Shown piece after piece: positions 15,818-20,946 of a DNA stretch of 23,523 nucleotides. The first letter of the stretch is position 1; each line of letters opens with the position of its first letter. The DNA comes from a virus: positions 1 through 23,523 of the IMG/VR virus record IMGVR_UViG_3300012359_000047. One strand, given 5' to 3'. The translations under genes were made by a program, and so were the position numbers. The notes under the pieces are model-generated. The model had not been told where the DNA came from. It worked only from the letters and a program-made list of their open reading frames with translations, and did not search any database.

Positions 15818-15975
15818 TTCTTCCCCTTCTCAACCTTCGGAATCTGCTGGGTCTCAGCAGTGGCGTTCGAGTACTTGGCCCAGTCCTCGCCATCCCAACC
15901 ACCGGAGTGCCTGGCCTCGTAGCCAGAAGAACCGCTCGTCTTGCTGTCCTTGTTCTCGTCCTTGTGCTTCGCCAT
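15814..15975 (-). CDS. Tiny Lys/Asp-rich protein B
   Basis: This is 53 residues from ATG 15975, with AAGGAG about 9 bases upstream. It begins MAKHKDENKDSKTSGSSG, then contains a Trp-rich core (YEARHSGGWDGEDWAKYS), and ends KVEKGKK. It shares its charged start pattern with the tiny proteins on each side, so the three may have arisen by duplication. Spacing is 2 bases to the upstream gene and a 4-base overlap to the downstream one. Function unknown. Confidence 0.7.
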   Translation of the reverse strand: MAKHKDENKDSKTSGSSGYEARHSGGWDGEDWAKYSNATAETQQIPKVEKGKK

Positions 15976-15977
15976 CT

Positions 15978-16109
15978 CTACTTCTCCTTCGGCTTCTTGT
16001 GCTGCGGCTGGTGGCGAACATACTCGTGGTCGAGCCTCGATCGCAGGTACTCCAGAGGAGTCTGGATCTTCGGCTCATCCGTAGCGGGCTTGTCCTTGTC
16101 CTTAGCCAT
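15978..16109 (-). CDS. Tiny Lys/Asp-rich protein A
   Basis: This is 43 residues from ATG 16109. A strong AAGGAG lies inside the 3' end of the polymerase gene, 5 bases before the ATG. The two genes overlap by 8 bases (ATGGCTAA). The sequence is MAKDKDKPATDEPKIQ..., then a short helix (PLEYLRSRLDHEYV), then a basic tail QHKKPKEK. It is co-translated with DNA polymerase, so a replication accessory role is possible but unproven. Confidence 0.75.
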   Translation of the reverse strand: MAKDKDKPATDEPKIQTPLEYLRSRLDHEYVRHQPQHKKPKEK

Positions 16110-17910
16110 GATACTCCTTCATGTAGTCAGCCAGCGACATGCCCTTCCCACCCCAGCAGGTAGGGAAGATCTCAATATCCGTCGGAGTTGGGATGCCAGC
16201 ATACCCACTCTCCATCACGCCACGTACAAAAGTAACAACCTCTTGGAGCTCCGTCACAGGTACGTCTAATAGAATCTCGTCGTGGAACGTCATCAACAAC
16301 ATCTCGTCGTACCTCTCCGAGATCTTGATCAGTCGTTCCATTAGCACGTCCCGTGCCGTCCCTTGACACACACTGTTGATGGCTTTGTACAGCCGCTCCG
16401 GGTCCTGAGGGACGTACCTTCCAGATCCCAGCCGCACAATCGGCAAATGCTGCAAGTACTTGCTGTAGGCTTCGATCGCCGGAGCTGCCTTCTTCCATTG
16501 ATCTCTCACCTCCGATACGGTCTTCGGGTTGGCATCAAGCCAGCCATCCTGGTACCTGGCTTGTCGAACCAGAGTGGTCACGCCCGCTGCGTACAGCGTG
16601 CCCAGGATGATCCGCTTCATCTTCTTCCGCTGCGCGGGAGTATAGTCAGGGCCGAAGGCAACCGCCGATGCGGCGGAGTACACATCATACCCACCCAGCA
16701 GATCAGGAATCAGGTTCCTCTCCTCTGCGAGGCCTACGGCCACGCGAGGCTCAATCTGGCCAAGGTCTGCGGACACGAGCACGTGTCCGGGACGGGGGAC
16801 GAACACGGACCTAGCGGGGTTGCTGCTACTCACAGTCTGTACTGCGGGCTCCGTCACTGACCAGCGGCCGGTAACCGTACCTAGAGTAGAAACAGATGGG
16901 TGTACGACGTTCGAGCCGTCTACGAACCCAGTCAGGGTCGTCAGAAAGGTGGCCACGTTGTAGTTCTCGGCCACCGTCATCAGCAGCTTCAGCGGCTCGT
17001 TGTCCGGGTGGTCCTCTGCCAACTCCTCCAGAATCTTCCCTGTCAGCGACCACTGTCCTTCAGGATGCCTTTCGCTTGGCTTGGTCCTCTTGGTGAGTTT
17101 CACTCCACTCTCGATTAAGACACTGGCCCTTAGGGGAGAGCCTGCAACACAGCCATACCGGTCCAGCCATGTACTTCGAGCAGTCTCTAGGCGACCGCCC
17201 CACTCCTCCATAAGCTCCACCAACCGAGGAGATGACACCTTCATCCCTCGCATCCTCATGCGGGTGGCTATCGCCCTGATCTTGCACTCGTTCGGCCATG
17301 CCGTATGCACACCTTTCTCGTACATCATCGGCTCCAAGACCATGAACAGCTTGCGCACGTCCCGTGCATCTGCGCCAGCGTAGGCCACGAACACCGGATC
17401 GTACACGTCGATGATGCGGAAACCCTCACCGATCTGCTTCTTGGTCAGCTTGCCATCCGGCCGCTTCCCCAGAAGCTCCCTGAAACGGGCGTAGAGGGCC
17501 TTCTCAGCCTCTTCCAACCCCGGACCCACATAGAGGGATACCAGCTCCTTCAGACCGTGCGGTACGGTCTCTCCGGGCCACAGCAGCTGGGCCAGGACTT
17601 TGGTGTCCAGATTCTTGTCCGTGATGTCGATGCCGAAGTGCTGGTGGATGGAGATGCAGTCGGCCTGGTCATGGCTGATGAACTGGTTGGCTTGCTCTAA
17701 AACCTGCCCAACCACGGCAGACTGAGCAGGATCCTGTACATCAAACACGTAGGTGTGATGGCCTGTGTCCAACTGGACGGTGCGAAGACGCCAGTCTTCG
17801 TCCCAGTAGTTGAGGCTGGTGAACTCCGTGTCGAGGCCGAGAACATCGGCATTCTCAAGAAGGATCTTGAGGTAGGAATCCAGGGGGTACTCGAAGTCAG
17901 GTCCGAACAT
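16102..17910 (-). CDS. DNA polymerase, family A, with 3'-5' exonuclease
   Basis: This is 602 residues from ATG 17910, directly after the upstream stop TAA, with GGAG as ribosome binding site. Exonuclease domain, residues 15-200: ExoI LGLDTEF (Asp27, Glu29) and ExoIII YAGADARD (Tyr177, Asp181). Polymerase domain: TGRWS (347-351), motif A SADLGQIEPRV (Asp382, Glu387), motif B RKKMKRIILGTLYAAG (Arg428, Lys432, Leu436, Tyr440) and motif C FHDE (His543, Asp544, Glu545). It copies phage DNA with proofreading. Length and lack of a 5' nuclease domain match T7-like and other phage PolA. The O-helix position equal to Phe762 of E. coli Pol I is Leu, and motif A has Leu-Gly in place of the usual Tyr-Ser. 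Confidence 0.95.
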   Translation of the reverse strand: MFGPDFEYPLDSYLKILLENADVLGLDTEFTSLNYWDEDWRLRTVQLDTGHHTYVFDVQDPAQSAVVGQVLEQANQFISHDQADCISIHQHFGIDITDKNLDTKVLAQLLWPGETVPHGLKELVSLYVGPGLEEAEKALYARFRELLGKRPDGKLTKKQIGEGFRIIDVYDPVFVAYAGADARDVRKLFMVLEPMMYEKGVHTAWPNECKIRAIATRMRMRGMKVSSPRLVELMEEWGGRLETARSTWLDRYGCVAGSPLRASVLIESGVKLTKRTKPSERHPEGQWSLTGKILEELAEDHPDNEPLKLLMTVAENYNVATFLTTLTGFVDGSNVVHPSVSTLGTVTGRWSVTEPAVQTVSSSNPARSVFVPRPGHVLVSADLGQIEPRVAVGLAEERNLIPDLLGGYDVYSAASAVAFGPDYTPAQRKKMKRIILGTLYAAGVTTLVRQARYQDGWLDANPKTVSEVRDQWKKAAPAIEAYSKYLQHLPIVRLGSGRYVPQDPERLYKAINSVCQGTARDVLMERLIKISERYDEMLLMTFHDEILLDVPVTELQEVVTFVRGVMESGYAGIPTPTDIEIFPTCWGGKGMSLADYMKEYHG

Positions 17911-18147
17911 TTACCGCTCCGAAGGGAAGAGGTGAGGGTAGCCCCAAGGCTCCTGGGTTTCCACAAGCACAGCACCTCCACCGATACGGTGGAAGTCCGG
18001 GCTGTGCTCCATGTCGTACGGACCTATTGTACGATGGTACTCGACCTGCCCATCTCGTACGTAAGGAACGAAATCCGGGATCTCCCACTCCTCTTCGGTG
18101 TAGTATTTACCTGATGGCTTGAACAGGATCACGGTTGCTTTGGCCAT
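17911..18147 (-). CDS. Small hypothetical protein before polymerase
   Basis: This is 78 residues from ATG 18147. AAGGAG lies in the 14 bases between this start and the 3' end of the tRNA. The protein has aromatic and acidic patches (GKYYTEEEWEIPDFVPYV) and a C-terminal block GGGAVLVETQEPWGYPHLFP. I recall this general type only as hypothetical proteins in actinophages. It ends at TAA directly followed by the polymerase ATG, so it is co-expressed with it. Confidence 0.8.
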   Translation of the reverse strand: MAKATVILFKPSGKYYTEEEWEIPDFVPYVRDGQVEYHRTIGPYDMEHSPDFHRIGGGAVLVETQEPWGYPHLFPSER

Positions 18148-18161
18148 GACATCTCCTTTCG

Positions 18162-18237
18162 TAGCGGTGATCGGATTCGAACCGATGATCTCTGCGTTAT
18201 GAGCGCAGCGGGGACGACCGAACTCCCCTACACCGCG
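18162..18237 (-). tRNA. tRNA with anticodon CAU, initiator-like (fMet)
   Basis: 76 bases fold as a complete cloverleaf. The acceptor is CGCGGTG with CACCGCT, leaving C1 and U72 unpaired, with A73 and no encoded CCA. The D stem is GGGG/CCCC with GG in the loop. The anticodon stem is CTGCG/CGCAG with loop CTCATAA (CAU). The variable loop is 5 bases, and the T arm is ATCGG-TTCGAAT-CCGAT. The unpaired 1:72 and a purine-11:pyrimidine-24 pair (G11:C24) are marks of bacterial initiator tRNAs. The three pairs next to the anticodon loop are all G/C but read G-C, C-G, G-C instead of three G-C. Alternatives are elongator Met or Ile2. It lies inside the minus operon, just before the ribosome binding site of the next gene. 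Confidence 0.88.
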
Positions 18238-18320
18238 TTGCGGGCACCGTGCGCTCTAGGCTTGCGCCGTGCCCTCTACCTCCCTGTTCAGCCTACGTCG
18301 GAGGGTCGGCAGGAGATCCG
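18238..18320 (-). other. Structured noncoding leader before the tRNA
   Basis: These 83 bases have no gene. A hairpin at 18242-18274 pairs GGGCAC with GTGCCC, has a small asymmetric bulge, then pairs GCGC with GCGC around a 9-base loop. A weaker pairing, CCTCC with GGAGG, lies to its right. There is no T-arm signature, so it is not a second tRNA. It may guide processing of the tRNA from the operon transcript, or be a decayed tRNA; both are inference. Confidence 0.45.
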
Positions 18321-18623
18321 CTAGAACGTACGGTCGTGCACGTCCACCCGGACCCAGCCTTCGAGGTGCCTACTATTGTCTTGCCACTTCACCATACGGG
18401 GTCCGCAGCCTACCCGAAGCTCATCTGACAGGGACATGTCGATGAAGTACCCCGGCTCGAACTTGGGGGCCAGTTCGGTGATGGTAGCAGTGTCCGGGAT
18501 GAACAGAGCACCGTACTCAGAGGAGCTGGCTACGAGATTGTTGTCTTCGCTAAAGATACCCCTGTCCGGCTCGAAAGGTCGGTCCAATTCCACTGTGAAG
18601 GTTACTTCGTATTCCTTGGTCAT
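18321..18623 (-). CDS. Small hypothetical protein, paralogue of the gene at 19292-19759
   Basis: This is 100 residues from ATG 18623, overlapping the previous stop as ATGA. Its start MTKEYEVTFTVELDR matches MTKYHVEFDVEMDS of the second-upstream larger gene. Later, FIPDTATITELAPKFEPGYF matches NLPADAVITEVAPAAVTGWY. The fold is probably a small alpha-beta or beta domain and is soluble. Function unknown. It is the last protein gene before the structured leader and tRNA. Confidence 0.75.
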   Translation of the reverse strand: MTKEYEVTFTVELDRPFEPDRGIFSEDNNLVASSSEYGALFIPDTATITELAPKFEPGYFIDMSLSDELRVGCGPRMVKWQDNSRHLEGWVRVDVHDRTF

Positions 18624-18829
18624 AGCAGCTCCAGTTCATCTTCAGTGCACGTCCAGAAGTCGTCCTCAGGCAGGCCTGACTCCTCGGGGGCGATACGAAC
18701 CTCGTATAGCGGGTGGATACCGGGCTCAGGTACGTCAATGATATCCCCAGCAACACCTCGCGGATAACCTGGGATAGACGAGTTCCCGTACTTCACAATG
18801 CAGACGCTGTCGCCGATTCGGAACGCCAT
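18620..18829 (-). CDS. Small protein with SH3-like fold signature
   Basis: This is 69 residues from ATG 18829, sharing TGATG with the previous gene. The pattern FRIGDSVCIVKYG...GVAGDIIDV...YEVRI is typical of small SH3/KOW-like beta barrels, which often bind nucleic acid or proteins. The acidic tail is DDFWTCTEDELELL. A regulatory or accessory role is possible, but no named family can be assigned with certainty. Confidence 0.75.
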   Translation of the reverse strand: MAFRIGDSVCIVKYGNSSIPGYPRGVAGDIIDVPEPGIHPLYEVRIAPEESGLPEDDFWTCTEDELELL

Positions 18830-19032
18830 CAGTAAGTCCTCTCTTCGATGCCGAAAGGCCAGGTATCTGGACTGGCCTCCACCAGAGCCACCGCAAAGGC
18901 GACGGCCCAAGTGGTGTACGCAGCCACCAAGCCCCACACTTCGTGATCTCCGACCACTACCAACTGCTGCACACACCAGGAGTCCATGAGCTTGCGGACT
19001 CGTACAGTCGGCTTGCTAGCCAAGGCTATCAT
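18829..19032 (-). CDS. Small hypothetical protein with hydrophobic segment
   Basis: This is 67 residues from ATG 19032, overlapping the previous stop as ATGA. The frame is open further upstream, but coupling fixes the start. The middle, WGLVAAYTTWAVAFAVALVEA, is hydrophobic and may be a membrane helix. The N-terminus is basic (KPTVRVRKLM). Its upstream neighbour is a clear membrane protein, so the two may work together at the membrane. Function unknown. Confidence 0.7.
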   Translation of the reverse strand: MIALASKPTVRVRKLMDSWCVQQLVVVGDHEVWGLVAAYTTWAVAFAVALVEASPDTWPFGIEERTY

Positions 19033-19295
19033 GCCCAAATCGCAAACGCAAAGTGGCCGGTCAACCACACCATCGTGAGTACGAACAGGCCGATGAAGAA
19101 CAGGTGGAAGAAGGACCACTGGGTGATCGGCTGGCCCTTGACCACACTGAGCATGTGCCACACGGCGGCTGACAGGGTGTTCTGGGGACGGCCTGCGGCC
19201 AACTGCCACAGCTCGTAGGTGAGGAAGGTGGTGAACCAGATGATGAACCATGCGGCCCAGAACGTCAGGGAGAAATGGCTGGGGTGATAGTTCAC
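19029..19295 (-). CDS. Small integral membrane protein
   Basis: This is 88 residues from GTG 19295, overlapping the previous stop as GTGA. Two membrane helices are evident: about residues 9-30 (SLTFWAAWFIIWFTTFLTYEL) and 62-87 (FFHLFFIGLFVLTMVWLTGH and on). They are separated by a polar loop of about 30 residues. It is not next to the lysis genes and is transcribed in the other direction, so a holin role is unlikely. Phage membrane proteins in such operons are often host-takeover or exclusion factors, but nothing here proves that. Confidence 0.8.
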   Translation of the reverse strand: MNYHPSHFSLTFWAAWFIIWFTTFLTYELWQLAAGRPQNTLSAAVWHMLSVVKGQPITQWSFFHLFFIGLFVLTMVWLTGHFAFAIWA

Positions 19296-19759
19296 GGCGC
19301 CTCGATCCCGAGGTACTGGATCGGGTGGTCCTCTTCGATGGTGTCATCATTGCACGATGATGAGTCCCATAAGTTCCAGCTGGGTAAGAAGATCTCCCAC
19401 ACACCGGCCTGTCGGCGGTACAGGTCGCCATACTCCATCCGGTAGTACCCGTCCTTGTACTTCTCGTCGGTAGTCTCCTCCGCCCAAGGCTCCGGATCCT
19501 TCATGCGGGTGTAGTTCTGGTAGAACTGATCAGCCGGGTACTCCTCGATTTCCTCGGCAGTCCAGTGGAACACATCCTTCTGGTCATCGGCATCCCGGCG
19601 GTACCAACCAGTCACAGCAGCGGGGGCAACCTCCGTGATCACCGCATCGGCAGGAAGGTTAAGAGCTTCCCCATTACTAGCCCTTCCCCACTGGGAGACG
19701 GCACTCCTGTGCCAAAGGCTGTCCATCTCAACATCAAACTCCACGTGGTACTTTGTCAC
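19292..19759 (-). CDS. Acidic Trp/Tyr-rich hypothetical protein, paralogue of 18321-18623
   Basis: This is 155 residues from GTG 19759, chosen because GTGA overlaps the previous stop and because MTKYHVEFDVEMD then aligns with the start of the 100-residue paralogue. A TTG 15 bases upstream is less likely. The N-terminal 60 residues are the shared domain. The C-terminal part is acidic and aromatic (WTAEEIEEYPADQFYQNY, KYKDGYYRMEYGDLY, WEIFLPSWNLW). Its high acidity recalls DNA-mimic or inhibitor proteins, but that is a guess. Function unknown. Confidence 0.8.
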   Translation of the reverse strand: MTKYHVEFDVEMDSLWHRSAVSQWGRASNGEALNLPADAVITEVAPAAVTGWYRRDADDQKDVFHWTAEEIEEYPADQFYQNYTRMKDPEPWAEETTDEKYKDGYYRMEYGDLYRRQAGVWEIFLPSWNLWDSSSCNDDTIEEDHPIQYLGIEAP

Positions 19760-19884
19760 AGGGACACATCCCAACCCAGTAGGCGGTACTCTTCAAGGAT
19801 CTGGGTGATCCGTGCCTTCGGCACGGCCACAGTGTACACCCGGCTCGGGAGCCGGGTGACCCGAACGAACGTAATCAAGTCCAT
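19756..19884 (-). CDS. First gene of the minus operon, 42-residue protein, leaderless
   Basis: This is 42 residues from ATG 19884, ending TGA 19756-19758 within a GTGA overlap. The sequence is MDLITFVRVTRLPSRVYTVA, then VPKARITQILEEYRLLGWDVSL. It is soluble with a C-terminal helix, a compact beta-alpha pattern. GGAGGT directly touches the ATG, too close for a Shine-Dalgarno. A promoter ends 6 bases before the ATG, so the mRNA probably starts at the ATG. Function unknown. Confidence 0.75.
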   Translation of the reverse strand: MDLITFVRVTRLPSRVYTVAVPKARITQILEEYRLLGWDVSL

Positions 19885-19890
19885 ACCTCC

Positions 19891-19919
19891 ACCATATGGC
19901 ACTGGGGGTGCCCTGTCAA
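19891..19919 (-). promoter_or_regulatory. Leftward promoter of the minus operon
   Basis: On the minus strand TTGACA (19919-19914) is followed by 17 bases and TATGGT (19896-19891). The ATG of the first gene is 6 bases further. The -35 is perfect sigma-70 consensus, and the spacing is ideal. The hexamers are identical to those of the divergent rightward promoter. Confidence 0.85.
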
Positions 19920-20123
19920 GTACTTCAAGGAAGATTGTTCTCTGCGCCTTGCGGCGCAGTAGTAGGTGGTCCAGAAGAGAAATGCCCCCCTACCCCCCAT
20001 GAGGTTTCATGGGAAGGTAGGAGGGAACTTCTCCCGGACCGCTTGTCCAGATGGAGTTCCTGCCCCACAGGTCACCCTGCATAGAGATAGATTCCACGGA
20101 TCTGTCGAATCATGCACGTCCCT

Positions 20124-20143
20124 AGGTAAAGAATTCTTTACCT
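20124..20143. promoter_or_regulatory. 20-bp perfect palindrome, operator candidate
   Basis: AGGTAAAGAATTCTTTACCT reads the same on both strands over all 20 bases and ends 8 bases before the -35 box of the rightward promoter. This is the usual place and form of a binding site for a dimeric regulator. Whether it activates or represses cannot be told. Confidence 0.75.
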
Positions 20144-20151
20144 TACCCACC

Positions 20152-20180
20152 TTGACAGACCCACGGTCCGTAGGTATGGT
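20152..20180 (+). promoter_or_regulatory. Rightward promoter of the sigma-factor operon
   Basis: TTGACA (20152-20157), 17 bases, TATGGT (20175-20180), then 6 bases to ATG 20187. The predicted transcription start falls on or beside the A of the ATG, giving a leaderless mRNA. No Shine-Dalgarno precedes the ATG. Confidence 0.87.
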
Positions 20181-20186
20181 TGTGGC

Positions 20187-20768
20187 ATGGAAGAACTCAT
20201 CCGGAAGCACATGGCCCGTGCGAAGCGGGTCGTACACGCCGAGTCGTTCAAGTGGTACATACCTGAGTGCGACCAGGAGGACATCCTCCAGAGCACGATC
20301 ACCAACGTCATCCAGTACTGGAAGCCCCCGGCCATCAAAGATCCAGAGGCGTACTACCTCAGTTGCCTGCACATGCAGGCCCGGTCTGTGGTCATGCGTT
20401 TGAAGGGCTACCACAACGGGAAGAAACGACCTCAGCAGCTCAAGGCGGCCGGGGAAGAGGCTACCTCAACGGTCGGGTTGTACCAGCCGACTACCGAAGG
20501 AGATACCTTGCTCTTGGACGAGAGGATCTTGCCGACCATGCCGTCAGCTGAAGATGTCTACCTGGCCACCGTCCCCAGCAAGCGTGAGACGGCCCTCAGG
20601 GAGGCCGTAGACAGCCTGCCAGATCGTCAGCGGGTGGTTCTGACCCACCAGTTCTACGAAGAGCTCAGCGTGGCTGAGAGCGCTTCGGCTCTGGGACTCA
20701 CCATCTCCGAGGTATCCTCCCTGCGGAGCAACGCCCTTCGGGCTCTGAAGAGGAAGCTCAATGCCTAA
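20187..20768 (+). CDS. Phage sigma-70 family (ECF-like) transcription factor
   Basis: This is 193 residues from ATG 20187. Residues of about 20-75 resemble sigma region 2 (ECDQEDILQSTITNVIQYW, YYLSCLHMQARSVVMRL). Residues 136-191 are a clear region 4: LREAVDSLPDRQRVVLTHQFYEELSVAESASALGLTISEVSSLRSNALRALKRKL in outline, with the helix-turn-helix near 160-181. It should direct host RNA polymerase to phage promoters. It is the first gene of the rightward operon and is expressed from a consensus host-type promoter, as expected for an early regulator. It has no regions 1 or 3, and region 2 is weak, so a non-sigma DNA-binding role remains possible. Confidence 0.8.
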   Translation: MEELIRKHMARAKRVVHAESFKWYIPECDQEDILQSTITNVIQYWKPPAIKDPEAYYLSCLHMQARSVVMRLKGYHNGKKRPQQLKAAGEEATSTVGLYQPTTEGDTLLLDERILPTMPSAEDVYLATVPSKRETALREAVDSLPDRQRVVLTHQFYEELSVAESASALGLTISEVSSLRSNALRALKRKLNA

Positions 20769-20946
20769 GGCTAAGAAGTTGGAGCGGTTGAGTATCAACC
20801 ACGACAAGAACAAGCAGAACGTGTACGTGTTTTGGATCGACGGAGTGACCTCAGGCACCATCTCCCTGACCCCTGAAGAGGCGATCGCCATTGGCGAGGT
20901 CGGTCAGATGGCCAAGGTCTACCGAGAGGAGACGAAAGGTGCCTAA
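20761..20946 (+). CDS. Small hypothetical protein between sigma and nuclease
   Basis: This is 61 residues from ATG 20761, overlapping the sigma stop by 8 bases (ATGCCTAA). The sequence runs from a basic start (MPKAKKLERLSIN) to a beta hairpin (NVYVFWIDGVTSGTISLTPEEA) and a short helix (IAIGEVGQMAKVYREET). It is compact and soluble. Its position suggests an accessory to the sigma factor or nuclease, but its function is not known. Confidence 0.75.
   Translation: MPKAKKLERLSINHDKNKQNVYVFWIDGVTSGTISLTPEEAIAIGEVGQMAKVYREETKGA

Larger units (their letters stand above)
19885..20186. promoter_or_regulatory. Divergent control region, no genes
   Basis: These 302 bases separate the leftward and rightward operons. 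They hold both promoters and an operator-like palindrome (20124-20143). Hairpin 1 pairs CTGCGCC (19942-19948) with GGCGCAG (19953-19959). Hairpin 2 spans 19989-20021 and pairs CCTACC with GGTAGG and CCCATGA with TCATGGG around loop GGTT. Neither hairpin has a T-run. The region is the switch point of the genome segment and could also contain a replication origin. Confidence 0.75.

Noticed and set aside
15654-16163. Plus-strand frames across the tiny minus-strand genes
   Set aside because: They lack ribosome binding sites and contain low-complexity Leu/Ser runs that mirror the Lys/Asp repeats of the minus-strand genes.
18238-18320. Second tRNA gene
   Set aside because: No T-arm, anticodon arm or acceptor pairing could be assembled.
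18829-19431. 200-residue minus-strand frame covering two other genes
   Set aside because: Only the last 67 residues, from ATG 19032, are coupled to neighbours. The upstream part overlaps the membrane protein gene and the acidic protein gene in another frame.
20152-20180. CRISPR array or anti-CRISPR locus near the Cas4-like gene
   Set aside because: No regularly spaced repeats occur, and no known anti-CRISPR protein was recognised.
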